Positions 48,310 through 60,979 of a stretch of DNA of 64,000 nucleotides are shown here, one piece after another. The first letter of the stretch is position 1; every line of letters begins with the position of its first letter. The stretch spans positions 186,001 to 250,000 of the forward strand of contig NBIV01000077.1 in assembly GCA_003194525.1 (NCBI GenBank), read 5' to 3'. Origin of the DNA: Gracilariopsis chorda. Its lineage: Eukaryota > Rhodophyta > Florideophyceae > Gracilariales > Gracilariaceae. Under the pieces are notes generated by a model that saw only the letters and a program-made list of their open reading frames with translations, had not been told where the DNA came from and searched no databases. A program made the translations under genes and the position numbers.

Positions 48310-49245
48310 TTCTCAAAGTGTTTGCAACCTTCAACTCCTACGAGGTAGGCTCGGCGACAGGGCCTTCCGTACCACACGGTGTTCGGGTGTAAAAACGAGG
48401 TGGCTTCCGGCGATACAGACGGAGGTCTTACCAAACATCGGGTTACCAGTGGGTAGATCTATTGCAAACGTCCATGTAGGCGGTGTCCGGTTTACTGGGA
48501 ATCCAACGGGAAAGCGAGAAAAACGACCAAGGAAAACGGTTCAACGTGGCGCGTCGTGCAGAAAGCATAAAGAGACCGGATGGTGAAGGTGTTGCTTATT
48601 CAGCCAGCATGGCGAAATTCAATATTGAGTAGAACGAATACTTGTTTCCACAATAAGAAAGTATCCAAAACGGTAATAACAGTTGACAATGGGCGAACCC
48701 ACGCGGTAATAGAGATCATTTATTCTATTTGATACTGTGGGGATCAGCAAAACGGAACCATACGCGGTGAAACTCTAAGAGGAGTTAGTCACTTCGCGCA
48801 GGCGATAAAATCCAAGTCGATTCACAGCTTAGCTTTACTTCAGGGCGAAAGGGCCGTTCTCCCTTAAGTAATATTTCGTTATAATAAAATAAGAATAATA
48901 CTACCGTAGGTCGCCACACTTGTGGTCCACAATTTTGTGTCATTGAGCCGCAGGGCCAGCCACAGCACAACACGACTCGTGTGACTCCTTTCAGATATTA
49001 ATAGTGCCCGAACGCTTACCACGCGTCTTCCTATTTCTCATACCATAGAAATCACCCTTCAAGGTTCCAGAAATAGCAAGTAAAATTCATATCGAGTTCC
49101 ACCCAAAAAGTTCCAAGGTTCTAGTCATACCTGAGTTGAACCAATGCCACGTCCATACTAATCCATTCATAATCCACCTGGCCTAGATAATATGCGTATA
49201 CGCATTGCTCTACATGTTTTTTCTCTGTTCCCATATCTGCCAGAA
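48310..49245 (+). repeat. Dispersed repeat family 2, copy b (LTR-like)
   Basis: This is the second copy of the repeat at 35480-36335, in the same orientation. It holds an extra stretch of about 65 bp (near 49052-49120) that begins and ends with similar caaggttc words, which looks like a small insertion. No coding function is visible. Confidence 0.7.
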
Positions 49246-49249
49246 AGAG

Positions 49250-49690
49250 GCATTCAGCTCATCAAATATCTTGCCGAACATAATTTTTGCAGTGCGAAAT
49301 TTTCACCTAAATGAACGCAAAGAATAGGTAGGCTCAGAACTGATATAGTCAGAAATCCATGTGCTTTGTTCTCATTGAATGTTTTTCGATCATGGGTTTC
49401 TACGATCCTTTTTTTTGCTGTGCATGAAAAGATGTCTTGTATTTTATGTAGTGCGTTTATGATTCTATAGAATCACATGGTGAAGTCGATGGCAAAAGCA
49501 CTAGTTCATAAACACGGCGATCAAAAAGAAGTATTCAGTTAAATCCGTCGCGAATCTTTATTCCTCATACAGCTCGTTGCTGGAGGGTCAAAATGATTGA
49601 TAGGTGTTTGTTGTTGCACAAATGGCCGCTATTCGTAGCCATGTATATAGCATTGGCTGGTAGACTTGCGCAAGGTTTGCAAAGCAAATT
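49250..49690. other. No recognisable gene
   Basis: AT-rich DNA lies between repeat 2b and the truncated end of the gypsy element. I see nothing in it. Confidence 0.4.
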
Positions 49691-49697
49691 TTGAATG

Positions 49698-52600
49698 TTA
49701 ATCTACGGCCTTTAAAGCCAGTACAACTGGGGATGCCCAGGGTGATTGAGCGGGCTCAATCACACCTGCGCGGAGCATCTTGTCCATCTGGGACTGCTCC
49801 TCTTCCCGAGCTTTCGGACCTGCCCTGTAAGGGGGTTGTGCAACCGGTCGCGCACCGGGGATTAAATCGATCCGGTGTTCCGTTGCATTAATCTCGCCAA
49901 GCGAGCCATCCCACATAGTGGTGAATTTCCGTAACATATTACGGAGTTTGTCGCAGTGCGACTCTGGCACGTGGCTGAAGTCCAGTGCTTCAAGTGCCTT
50001 TTCCGGATCAATCCGGTCGTTGCTAGATGGAGCATTGTCCTGTGGAACAGGTGTGGTTCGCAATTCCGAGTTACTCGGTGTGTTCGACGCTGAAGTAGCG
50101 GTTCGCTCCCCCTCCTTAGACTTGACGTCATCGGACGGTGGGGCGAATTCCTCAGAAGAGGTGGTAACTTCGAGTACATCGGCGGCTGTCATCTTCGTTG
50201 GCAGCATTCCCATAGGATGGGGGGTTACACTCCCAATTACTTGGTGTTTTACCAGATACTGGGGTATTTGCCAAGGTTGGCCACCAATATCCGGAAAGAA
50301 ACATCCGGGGAAATGGAAAGAATTCCATTAGCCAGCACCAGCTGGGATTTCTCGTACAACGAGGCGAGTGGTTGTATAACCCGAAGACCGTGTTCACGGG
50401 AATTTACCTGCACCCAGACTTGGGATTCAGGCGGTATGGAAGCCGAGGCACCGACGCGGAGCTTGGTGGACTCGCGGGACGGTGGCGGTGGTTCCTGCGC
50501 AGCAGGGAGCGGAACTTGTTTCCGAGAGGACCGCTTTAGCGGGCGGCGAACAATCGGAACCGAAGATCCGTCGTCAAGTTCTACACGCCTGAGGCGGGGC
50601 CTGATTGCGTCGAAAAATCTGTCGCAGTAATCACATCCCAGTATAACTGGTGCTGCCAATGAACGGCAAACGATGAAGTCCAACTTCACCACAGAGGTAC
50701 CAATTCTCACGACGAGGTCCACTGTGCCCACCGTTTGTAACGGATTGTTGTTTGCATCCGAAATGTCGGGGACCGTGTCAGAGCGGATACGAGACCGCAC
50801 AAGCGGGGGTAACAATGATTCCACAACAAAGTTGGGGCCTGCACCTGTATCCATGACGGTGAGAAACCTCACCATAAACTGGGGATCAAGGCCAAGGTCG
50901 GCATAGACCTTGTAATTGCGCTTGGCCAAGACCAAGACTGTACCGGAAATCCGGGGATTTTCACTCCGTATCCACGCGTGAGGCAACACACCGAGGTGCG
51001 CAGAGTCCGCGTCAGCGGTGTCTTTCCTCGAGAGGACTTTCACCGTGGAGCGAGGCGAGGACGCCTCCGGCACCAACAGCCTCTTGTCTGAGGACGCCTC
51101 TCCCAAAGGGGAGACTCCCTCAGTTAGTTTTCCGCCTTCGGCGGTGGGTTGGTTTCCTCGACAACGAGTGCTTCATCCCGTTGACGGGGGTTTCTATCCG
51201 CATAAGCGGGGGTTGCAACGGATGGTTGCGCGATCTACCGAATCGGGGTGTTTGATGCTTGCCGCGCACGCGAGGTCTGTGGTAGGGCATGGGAAAAGTC
51301 CGTTTTAGCACGGAGGTAGGACACTGTCGGGACGGAACGTTTCTCCTCTGGAGTGAGGGCCTCGTAGTTTGCCACCACCTTGGCCATATCCTTCAGTGAG
51401 CAGATACAATGAGGCGAGGTATAGCCATGGGCATAAAAAAGGTGGCAAATGAGAGCCAACACCGCGACACGCGGGTTATTTTTCCGAGTATCGGAGAAGC
51501 GAACCAAAGGGCGGGTGTCAGTCCATCCAGGCCGTTGATAACGCGATTGACCGTTTGAAAACGGGAGTCATTGGGGTCGGACCGGGCCGTTACCACCGTA
51601 TAGAACGGGATCTTCTGTTCCCGTATCACGGGTCATCTCCGTCGTTGACGGTAAATCGGTGGTTGGAATCGACACACCATCCCCCTGCATTAAATGCACG
51701 GTATCAAATCCCTTTCCAGGGTTCCCGTCCGCAGTGAGCGGGAGTGAGGAAGCTTCGCTTTCCAGCAACAACTCCTTGGCAGATTTCACCCGATTGTTTG
51801 GGGTTCCTGCACGAAGTGCATCCCCTTCCGCTCGAGCGTGTTGGACAAGCTCGAGGTAGGTGATCCTCCGCATATCCTCACGATAACGGGTAACTAAACT
51901 CCGGATTGCCGGGTCAAGACCATCGATGAACATGGTGCAGCGCTCCCCAACGGGGTACACATTACCACATCTGTGGAGAGGCTTGTTAACGCGCACCGAG
52001 AAATCGGTCTCAGTGTCTCCAGCACGCTGGCGCGTATCTCGCAAAGCGAGGATAGCCTGCTGAATAGCGATGTTTGTGGCGTAGGAGCGCAGTAGATACT
52101 GCACAGCCTCCGGCCAACATGCAACTCTTCCCTCGGAGGCGCGTGATGATCCTCTGACAGAAATGTATTGGTCCTCCGCCACTCCCCGTAAGAAATACGG
52201 TAAAGCCAAATAGGCTTGTCCCTCATTCATACCGAGGATATCGGCCTCCGCTACGAAGCGGGATAAGAAATCCAGTACCAAGACTGGATCCTCTCCAGTA
52301 AAATACTGGTTGCGGAGCGAGAGCTGCATTCGCTTAATGCAGTCTCGCACCTTTCCCATACCACGGGGCGTACGTCCAAGTGACGAATCTTCGAGCCGGT
52401 AGTGCCGGTATGATAAAAGCTTCCGGTAATCCGGGTTTGTCGGTTTCCATTCCCGGAGACCGGGGTGTCTTCTCCCCTTTCGGCGGGCGCAGATCACACC
52501 TTCGGTGGCTGATGACCGCTTTGGGCGGGAGGAGTAGCCTCGCTTCTCGTCCTCCGAGTCGGAGTCCGAGGAGCTCGAGCTATTCGAAGGATTTCGGGAT

Positions 52601-53340
52601 GAATCTGACGATGTCGAGGAGTCCGAGTATTTTCGGTGGTGTTTCCGCTTCTGAAGGCGTTTCTTTTTCCCAGCATACTGGTGATCTTGAGACGCAGTCG
52701 GTACTGGATCATCCGGGGATGGTTTTTCCGTGAGAACGAACTGCTCCAGTATCTCCAAGCGAGCACCAATCCGATCAAATCGAGACTCAACTCCTTCGAT
52801 GAAGGTGGCGGGTTGCCCCAAACTCTCCAATACTGAGTTGACATCAGACCGTAAGATACGGAGGTCCTCGGCAACCTCTCTCACAGGGGTTGCCATAAAC
52901 ACCTCTTGGAGGGATTTCAATTCCCCTACAAGGGTGTTGTGGGCGGTCCACAATGCGCGGACCTGGAAATCCAGGGATGTGCCCTGGGGGGTGTTGTCGA
53001 CAGTTCCACGGGAGTTTGATACCGCGACAGCGGGAATCGATGCATCATTCCCCTGCGGGGGTGACAACGAGGGCAAAAGAGTGTTCCGGGGTTGCCGGGG
53101 TTGGTTTTAATTCCTCGAAGAGGGTCCACCAGCGAAGCTGGAGCCGGTCCGCTTCGGAATGCGGGATATGAACCGAACTTCGGGGACTTCTCCACCATCG
53201 TGGGAACGACTGCGGGTGACCGCACGCTCCGCATCGGAGGGTTGCCTCGACTTGAGGAGCTACCGTCACGACGGAAACGATTCCGGAACTTCCGCGAAGT
53301 GGAAGACGAACCTCGAAAGAGGGAAAACAAACACCGATTC
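49698..53340 (-). mobile_element. Ty3/gypsy element, gag-protease-start of RT, 3' half missing
   Basis: This is the best-kept retroelement in the window. Gag (about 51568-53330) has a Ser-rich acidic linker and a helical core (DPVLVLDFLSRFVAEADILG). The protease (50249-51106) shows an intact-looking active-site loop, VMDTGAGPNFV, and VILGCDYCDRF. A linker leads to the RT opening (SQMDKMLRAGVIEPAQSPWA), where the element stops at about 49698. The rest of RT, RNase H and integrase are missing. A few breaks are visible. LTR B adjoins its gag side, but in an orientation I cannot reconcile with it as its own 5' LTR. It is younger than the related fossil at 40400-47377. Confidence 0.88.
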
Positions 53341-53360
53341 TAGGTCGGGAGACAATTTTG

Positions 53361-54202
53361 TGTTGCAATGCCCCAAAGGGGAAAAACACCGAAAGACGTT
53401 CGGGATCTTCCTCTCACGAGGTGAACCCAGTTGGGTAGAGCCCTCCCAGAGGTGTCACGGCGAAGCCGGTTTGTAAGACCAGGGACACCTGTCGCGACTT
53501 GCGCAGGGAGGTGAAGGCGAAGAATCAGTATCCGCGTGAGAGGGGTGTGATCCTCAGTAGAGGTATGTTTCCACATAAGTGGGGATGTGTGAGCGGGTGC
53601 ACACAGGAGGGCCACGGGTAGCGGGATGTACTACCCTGAAAGGGGGAAAGTAGGAGAGTGAAGGGAAAGGAGGAAGAGTGGGCGAGGGTGAGTCGCGAGA
53701 GCGACGAACAAATACGGCAATGCCGGTGGACAGGACTCCCTATACAGGGCGAAACACCAATGTCATTGGAACAATTATACTCCCAAGGATGGTTCTCTTT
53801 AGGTGTGCAAAGGGGGTTAGAGGTCCCGTGGGTCACGGCGTTTCTCTCCAAGGAGGAGTTGAGAACGCGCGGAAGCGGCAACAACTAGAGCCAATTCCCC
53901 AGGTTTGAGGTCCCTTGTTGGGGAAGCTTTACTGGTGAGACGGCAGTGCGCCGTCGCACTAAGTACTAACTTCCCAGAAATGGGTGTAAAATTAATAAAT
54001 AAAATTAACTAAAATTATTAGAAATACTCCACATTTCGTGGCAACATCCGCTACTGTGGCCAACCGCGAATTGGCCCAAAACCGTGTCCCACGTGTCCAT
54101 ATCCACCATAGTGGGGCGTAGTTCATATACACACTACACAACCGATAATATCGGGAAAACAATCAAGTACCAAGAATCCATCCCTGAGGGCGTTGAACGT
54201 CA
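53361..54202 (+). mobile_element. LTR B of the TGTGGTGCAA family
   Basis: 842 bp match LTRs A and C, starting TGTTGCAATG and ending GTTGAACGTCA. Unlike A and C, its two flanks (ttttg and gcctc) do not match, so it is either one LTR of a longer element or had one side replaced by recombination. AATAAA-type sequence near 53995 supports the + orientation. It lies between two gypsy pieces that point away from each other. Confidence 0.85.
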
Positions 54203-56050
54203 GCCTCAGAAACGAAGTCTCCTCCAAACGCAGCAAATAATGTTACCATAAGAGCAAGCTCTTCCTTTTACAAGGCATCTCAATCAGATCCCACATTCAC
54301 AGAGAAGAATATGAAGAACAACAATAACAACACTCAAGATCCAGTAGCGACTCCAGTCGGGAAATTCAGTTTCTGCTCAGTGCCCCCACCGCAAGGGAGT
54401 GAAACTCCGGCCTAGCCGGCTAACATTAGCGCAGCTTCTCAGAATGGGTTCAAACTTCCACCAGCGGTGGTTCCTTCCCGATCAACCCCGAAAATGACTT
54501 GGCATTCGTATAAGGCCCTCGTAGGGTTATCTTCGACGACTCGGAGTCATTCGTCCTGGCTTCAGCTTGCGCCGTAGTTCCATCCAGTTGTTGCCCTCGA
54601 TGAGGAATTGTTTTATGCATACGTAGATGGCGATGGCTCCGGCACCCTACCGGAGGACCTTCTCAACTTATTCACCACCGCACTGGTGCAAATCACATCC
54701 CAACAGCAAATTCCGGCTTTTTTCGAGTTTTCGGTTCCTATCTGTTTCAGCTTTCACTTCATCGTACTTCGCACACGCGGTGAGATCAGTTTCGTCAAAC
54801 GCCTTGACGAACTTGAAATCCTCGCAAGGAGGAACTTTCCCACAGAGTGGCAAAAAGCCCTTTGTTGAGAACGACTAATGTTTTTGGGCTTAGTTAAGGT
54901 ACGATCCCCCGCAATCCCGGTTTAACTTCCTCTAAAACTTCATCCGTTACGAACAGCGATGGCAATCTTGATTCGAGTACTTTGTGCCGTACCAAAACGT
55001 ATAACCTGAGTGATTCCGCCTGACGGGCAAGTTTGGTACGTGGTACTACTCGTATGGTGGTGAATACACGATGCGTGTTGCAGTTGCGACGTCAAGCATC
55101 CGCCGGAGCTCACTTCCCTTTCTTCATTCCTGATTCAGGATCTCAGCTTGCGGCTTTGGTCGGTAATTGTCACCGACTGGGCTGCCCGCACTGCGTCGTA
55201 CAATCTAGCTGAGGTTTATATTTGCGCTAGTCTCAATGACACATATAAATTACCTTTTTGGACGAACGATCATGGATCCTTTGCGAGGTTTGTTAATTCT
55301 TCTTTATAGATAGTGGTATCCCATTTTCTACAGAGACCAGCTTCCTACCTTTCTCATGATGTGAAACTTGGAGCACACGCAGGAGGTACAATGATGCATG
55401 GAACTCGCCGCAGATATTTCTATTGGCCTGCACTGGCGTTCGAATATCATGCACTTCCCCACTCTAGCACAAAATGTGGTATAAACAACGGGAAGCTACG
55501 GAGATACCTTAATAACTTAAAGTTGTTCCAGCTCGCGCCTTGGTGGAGTTCTTGGGCATCGGTACACTCCGCAAGTTGATTCGGACATCCCGAAGGAATT
55601 GCTATCTACTGGTAATAATCGACCGGTCTTTTAACCCCTATCGACGGTGTCGTTTAAACAGATTACGACGGCAATGGTGGCACAAGCCTTTGTCACTCAT
55701 TTCGTATTCGTTTTTGGTCTACCCGTCGATTTATTATCCGACGATGGTTCCCATTTACCGTCAAAGTTATTTCAAGAAGTGTTTCGAATTCTCGATTTTC
55801 AATATATATTGGTCACTACATATCAACCGAAAGGTAATGGACAATTGGAACGATTTAATGGAACAAAGCGAAAAGCATAACGATCCTATGTTGCGGATCA
55901 ATTCAAGGATTAAGACCTGCATAGTGATGCGGTTGGGTAGGCCTACAATACCCAGGTACATTGGGCTACCTCGCTTTCACCTCATGAGTTGGTTCTGTGG
56001 CGAGTCCCATCCGCGGTGGAAATCCAGGCTCGACTGACATTGTCGGCGTA
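54203..56050 (+). mobile_element. Ty3/gypsy remnant: gag start plus integrase end
   Basis: After LTR B comes a gag-like opening (ATG near 54311, a run of Asn, then Pro-rich sequence and LFYAYVDGDGSGTLPEDLL). From about 55300 follows an integrase: an HHCC-type start (HAGGTMMHGTRRRYFYWPAL), then FGLPVDLLSDDGSH and VTTYQPKGNGQLERFNG. Protease, RT and RNase H are absent, so a large internal part has been lost. No 3' LTR follows; the element ends against a flippase gene fragment. It is broken at many points. LTR B is the plausible 5' LTR. Confidence 0.75.
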
Positions 56051-56078
56051 CCTTTGACCGCTATTACATAGAGCCAAG

Positions 56079-57919
56079 ATGGAAAAGAAACGCGATATTG
56101 TTATTGATGCCCAAACACTTCATTATGCTCTGCAAAAAAAAGTTCCAATAGAAGTCGATGCTTGTCACGAACGAAGCTCGATCTGTGATGGCTTACAGAA
56201 TGAGTACAAAACAGGAGGCGGAGATAGTAGAAATAATGAGGAAGCATGCCCCTGATGAAGTGACTCTTGGAATCAGAGGAAGGTGCCAACGATGTTGGTA
56301 TGATCCAAACCGCCCATATTTAGGTTGGTATTGTTGGACTCGAAGGACAGGAAGCAGAGCTTGCTTACGACTATTCTTTACCTCAGTTCCGCTTTTGGAG
56401 GGGTCTGATGCTGGTTCATGCTACGTGGAAATACAAATGCATTGCAAATCTGGTTTTCTGCACAATCTACAAAAGCTCATCTCTGACACTTTGCGAGATT
56501 TGTTGGGCTACTGAATGAGCATATTCCGGTCAACCACTACTTGGACCAGAAATGGCTGGTCTGTACAGCGTCATGCTGACTTTGTAACCCCCATTTGTTC
56601 GTGGTACTTGGTACTTTTGAGTAAGAGCTATCTGCTCAGTACGCTCTTCGGTTCCCGGACATTTATCTTGAAGTTCAATGCAATACCGCCTACAATCTCA
56701 GAGTGTTTATGAGTTGGTTGAGTGCAGCTCAGTGGCTTCTTCTTCTTCTTCTTCTTTTTTATGGGCACACATTACCTGATTACGGCATTGTGGTAGAATC
56801 TAACTCTACAGGGGAGCTTTTCTTCGTCTAGCATGCTAAACTCTATGTACGTAAAGCTCCTCGGAAAGAAAGATTTTCTCTGTCCCGTAGTACCAATCTC
56901 TATTCATGTCCCCGGAATGTAGCCGATGACTGCTGCTTGCTCTCACCTTGCAGCAGCCGTGTTGCGCTCACTAGCTACTATCTCGGAACATGGAAAGATT
57001 AGTACCAAGCTTCTACGGGAAGACCCGAGATCGGATCCATTTCGTTCTGACAGCTCAGTGGCAGTCAGCCGTCATATGTTTTGTAGGATTCCGGGAATAT
57101 GGAGATATTCTGTTTCGAAACAATCAGCCCTTTGGAATGTGACCATTCGGAACAGTTTTCTTTTTCTTATCTTCAATGTGCACATAACACGTCTTGTATA
57201 TCAGAGTTCGTGGACGAAGCCAAGGATATTTCTATTTGTGATATCACTTCTATCGTGGTTCCTGTTTGGGCATTTCTTCTCATGGCGTCCTATTGCACTA
57301 ACTGGCAGGCTTTTTCCGCCTCTTTATGCAGTAACGAATTGTGTATTTTCTGACGCACGATCGTGGCTGGTACTTCTATTGATTCCTTTCGTAATGGTGA
57401 CTCCTACTTTGTCATAAAAGTACAACAAGAGAAGAACAGAACCTAACATGAAAATCATGTTGCAGAAAATTGCGCGCTCTGGACTAACTCAAAAAGAAAT
57501 CACTGGGGAACTGGAGAAGCCACTAAACCTTGCTCTAAGCTATGATCCAAACAGGCCAACAACCCCTACAAGTCTTGTGCGATTGTACAATGGGGAACGA
57601 GAATATCAGTTCTCTGGCTTCAAATTGGACGCTGGTGAGACGGGTGCTGTTCATAGACATACACGCATTCCCCTCGTACAGTAAAAAGAACGCGCGTGCG
57701 AAGATTAAAGCACAGCGGCAGTGATACGGAACTGGACCTACAGGTGTAAAGACTGGCAGCATGGATGATCTCGAAGATCGAGAGGTTATGACAATTGCAT
57801 GCGCAACAGGACACGTTGATAATATTGTGGCACGCGAAGGAAGTAGCAAAAATATGAATAGAAGCAACGAACCAAATGGACCGCTGTTTCCCACGTTCTA
57901 CATCGCTGATGTTGATTAA
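56079..57919 (+). pseudogene. P4-type ATPase (phospholipid flippase), C-terminal fragment
   Basis: P4-ATPases move phospholipids to the cytosolic leaflet of membranes. The fragment opens in the phosphorylation/nucleotide domain (KRDIVIDAQTLHYAL; relatives have VIDGKTLxYAL) and passes STKQEAEIVEIMRKHAP. It contains the hinge motif as GANDVGMIQTAHI (56282-56320) and the following VGIVGLEGQEAELAYDYSL-QFRFW, LMLVHATWKY segment. It ends in hydrophobic membrane segments (SWLVLLLIPFVMVT) and a charged tail to 57919. Frame shifts (one next to the GANDVG motif, others in the membrane part) and several stops break it. Some frame changes could be small introns. Everything N-terminal, including the DKTGT site, is missing. 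The 5' edge coincides with the gypsy remnant, which probably cut the gene. Confidence 0.85.
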
Positions 57920-60900
57920 GAACAACGAGACAAGCATCTTCGCGTTATGCTTTATGATGCTGTGCTTGTGGAGGATCGCTATCAGATTTTAAATGAGGTC
58001 TAACTTCGTTGCTTCAATCGTTCGTGCTGCTTTGACCAAGAGATTTCAACTTGGTGCGCTCTTGTGTTCCTACAGATATGTGCTAAAGTATACCGCATCA
58101 TGGCCGCCAATTTCATTGTCTTTATGATTTGGATGTCTGCACCTGTATGGCTATCGGACGTAGTTCTGCTTACATGATTAAGAACGGCGGTGTTTCCTTC
58201 TACGAATGTATCTGTATAGTTTAAGGCTTTCCGAAACAAAAGGTGGCCGTAAAGACATGTTACTCGAAGAAGCCATTTTTGTCATTTGTTTCGCGGTGTG
58301 GCTTTAAATGAACAAAAAAGTCGCAGAAAACTGTATGGCAGGGTGCAGCCGTATGCTAAATTGAGCCTTCGATTTTGCACAAGAAAAGGGCTCGACCCTG
58401 TTGTTTTCAAAATTTGTGGAACGCATTTTTGACTGGAATCAGGATATTCAAGAGGTCCAAAAAACCTTGTCATCATCTGCCTGAACTCGTGGAACGGCTT
58501 TGAATGACATGTGCATCCGCATTGCTCTACAGTAATTCTTGGAAGTCATTGAAGTCCACATTGACGCCATGTAGAGTGATGCAGTCATGACTCTGGCAGA
58601 AGCTAAAAATTAATATTTTTAGATTTCCTTAAATTGCTTTCTTGGTTTTAATACTCGAACGCGCATAAAGAAACGGCCAATTTTAGTTTGTACTACCATT
58701 GTGTGGTGATGGCGCTGGTTTTAATGCATCATTTACTATTTTGAACTGATGTTACAGCCCACGTGCTTTCTTGCTGCTTTTCGACGCAATCGTGCTTTAG
58801 ATGTTTTTTGTGTGTAAACCTGGACGCATTGTCTTATACAAGTTGTTACATTCAATTAAAACGGATAAATTATTGAGATAGAGCTGTTTCATCAAAAAGA
58901 TCTAGGTCTTTTATGTGCTAACATGGCCATTCAAAATGTATTCGTCTTTTCAACAAACGCTTGCTACAAAGCGCAGTAACGTTTTCAGCTGTTTCCGTGT
59001 TATGTACAAGGAATGAATGTAAGACAATTTTTTCTGCGCGGGACAACGGTGTTTTTTTCTGTTCTGCATTTACCAAGTTAGCATGTTATGCTTATGCATG
59101 ATTTGACTCTTACGCTGAAAAATGTACCGCAGTGGCGTTTCATGTTAGTCACCATTACAAGTCTAGTGCTTGCAGGAGCAATTGAATTTTGCACTCCAAA
59201 TATTAAAAATAGAAGAGCGCGTTTTAGATATAAAATGGGCAAACAATTGCATTCTAAGGCTTTGCCTTTACAACGCATATTGTCTTGAAACAGCTTATTG
59301 CTACCGCTTGCGGCCGAAAGCCGCTTCGTCTTTTCCGACCAGAGTGGACATTATGCGACCGCCACGTAATTTAGTAATTATTTGCGGTTAGCCATGGTTG
59401 TCTCGGGATGTGTTGGCAGGACAATTCTTTCGCTTATCCGTGGATAGCTGAACAAAATCGTTATGATCTCAGAGTAATATAAGATATTAATGAGAAAAAG
59501 GATATTAATATATCCCTTGCGTTACTTCTGGTCAATTTAAGTCATATAGTCAGTTAGTATAGCCTTAATTAATTGTTTTCTATTAACGTGTCTTACCAAA
59601 AGTTGTTTAATGAAATCTGGTGAAGTGTTTTATACTTTGGTAAATAGCACCTGCCGTCGGAAGACATTGTTATAGTAGCCACTTTAGCTACATTTGTAGC
59701 TGATAATTGACAACCTAAACGATTGTTCCCTCGTTTTTTAGATAATTTCAACCCAGGATTAACGCTCGACTACAAGCTACGCTTTCCACAAGAGAACGCC
59801 AAGCTTATCAAAACGAACGAGTGCGGACTACTCAGTCATGCATGGTTACCACACTCTATGGACAGTACTCTCACTCGGGACAACCTTGATTGCGATATCG
59901 GTCCTTTTGATTTTGGTGTTAATACTTTTGTTCATTTCTGCTTTCTGCATTGCGATCAATGGGCTATGAATTCGGCACCAGTGCGATAAGCACGTTATGT
60001 CGAAGAACTCTTGCAGTTACGGGGTATTCTGCGGGCAAATTTGTCCCTCGCCTGCGGTTCGAGACCAATTTTGCCCTGCTCGTGCACCGCAATGCGCACT
60101 CGTTCGTCGATATTATTCGCACATATCAAACTGCTGTGGGCAATAATTACCGAACACTGAGCGGTCCTTGGTACGCTCACCGCACAGTGCGTGATAGTTC
60201 ATCGCGACAAAGGAGTTTACAAATTGAGTCTTTCAGCAGTCTAGGCAAGGTTCTGACAAACATCACGTGCCGATTCGGGTCACTCGAGGCAAAATTGGCC
60301 CTTTGGCCACGGGTCCGGACCGAATTTCGCCGGCATGCGCCCCGGCAATCTGCACTTGATTAATCATCGAAACTCATCCGAGGAGGACCATAGATTTTGT
60401 ATTTTGCTGACCGAAGAAGACGTACTAAATCATCAGCTGAAAAGGCTTTGGGTGGCTAGGGGTGCACAAGAGTATCATACCAACGGTATCCACCAGCGGT
60501 ACAGTGGTAAACTGCTGCTCGGCTTTTCTACATTACAGTCCTCTGGGTCCACCTGTCGTTTATAAAATCAAGACTGGCTGAAACTTGAGAAACTGAGAAG
60601 AAATAGGAGTCTTGCTCCTCCCACCAGAATATCTCTCGTGCCCTTGTACAACTTGATGATGTCATGAAAACAATGCATACTTGTCCATATAATTGCTCTT
60701 ACCTCTGTGTGAGTAAGACCATGTTGTCTTTGCTCTTTCATCCCGGGGAGCACTGCCCTTCATGCCCTTCTCTAGCGGCAGTGCAGCTGTTCTCGTTCCT
60801 ACTCAAGTGTTTCTGTTTACTATCACCTGACGTAAGCCCTCTGGAAGGCATACTAACTTTGCTCATATAAGAATCCGCAGCCTGGCAGCACACAGGATAC

Positions 60901-60970
60901 TCACCATACTTCTTCATAAAACTTTTCTCAAGCCTCTTCGGTCTCACAGCGCATTTTTGACGCTGTTCTT
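57920..60970. other. 3 kb without a recognised gene
   Basis: AT-rich, low-coding DNA, with pyrimidine- and T-rich tracts toward the right end. Only the short membrane-type frame at 59838-59969 stands out. The last 100 bp before 60980 probably hold the promoter and leader of the hydrolase gene, but I see no clear TATA box. Confidence 0.4.
59838..59969 (+). CDS. Small ORF with one membrane segment
   Basis: A 43-residue frame from ATG to TGA consists mostly of a single strongly hydrophobic stretch (TTLIAISVLLILVLILLFIS). It may be the tail end of a larger, otherwise lost gene, since natural-looking residues precede it in another frame from 59723. No family is assigned. It could be chance in T-rich DNA. 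Confidence 0.2.
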   Translation: MHGYHTLWTVLSLGTTLIAISVLLILVLILLFISAFCIAINGL

Positions 60971-60979
60971 TGTGCGAAC

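Noticed and set aside
53356-54207. Target duplication around LTR B
   Set aside because: The flanks ttttg and gcctc do not match, unlike those of LTRs A and C.
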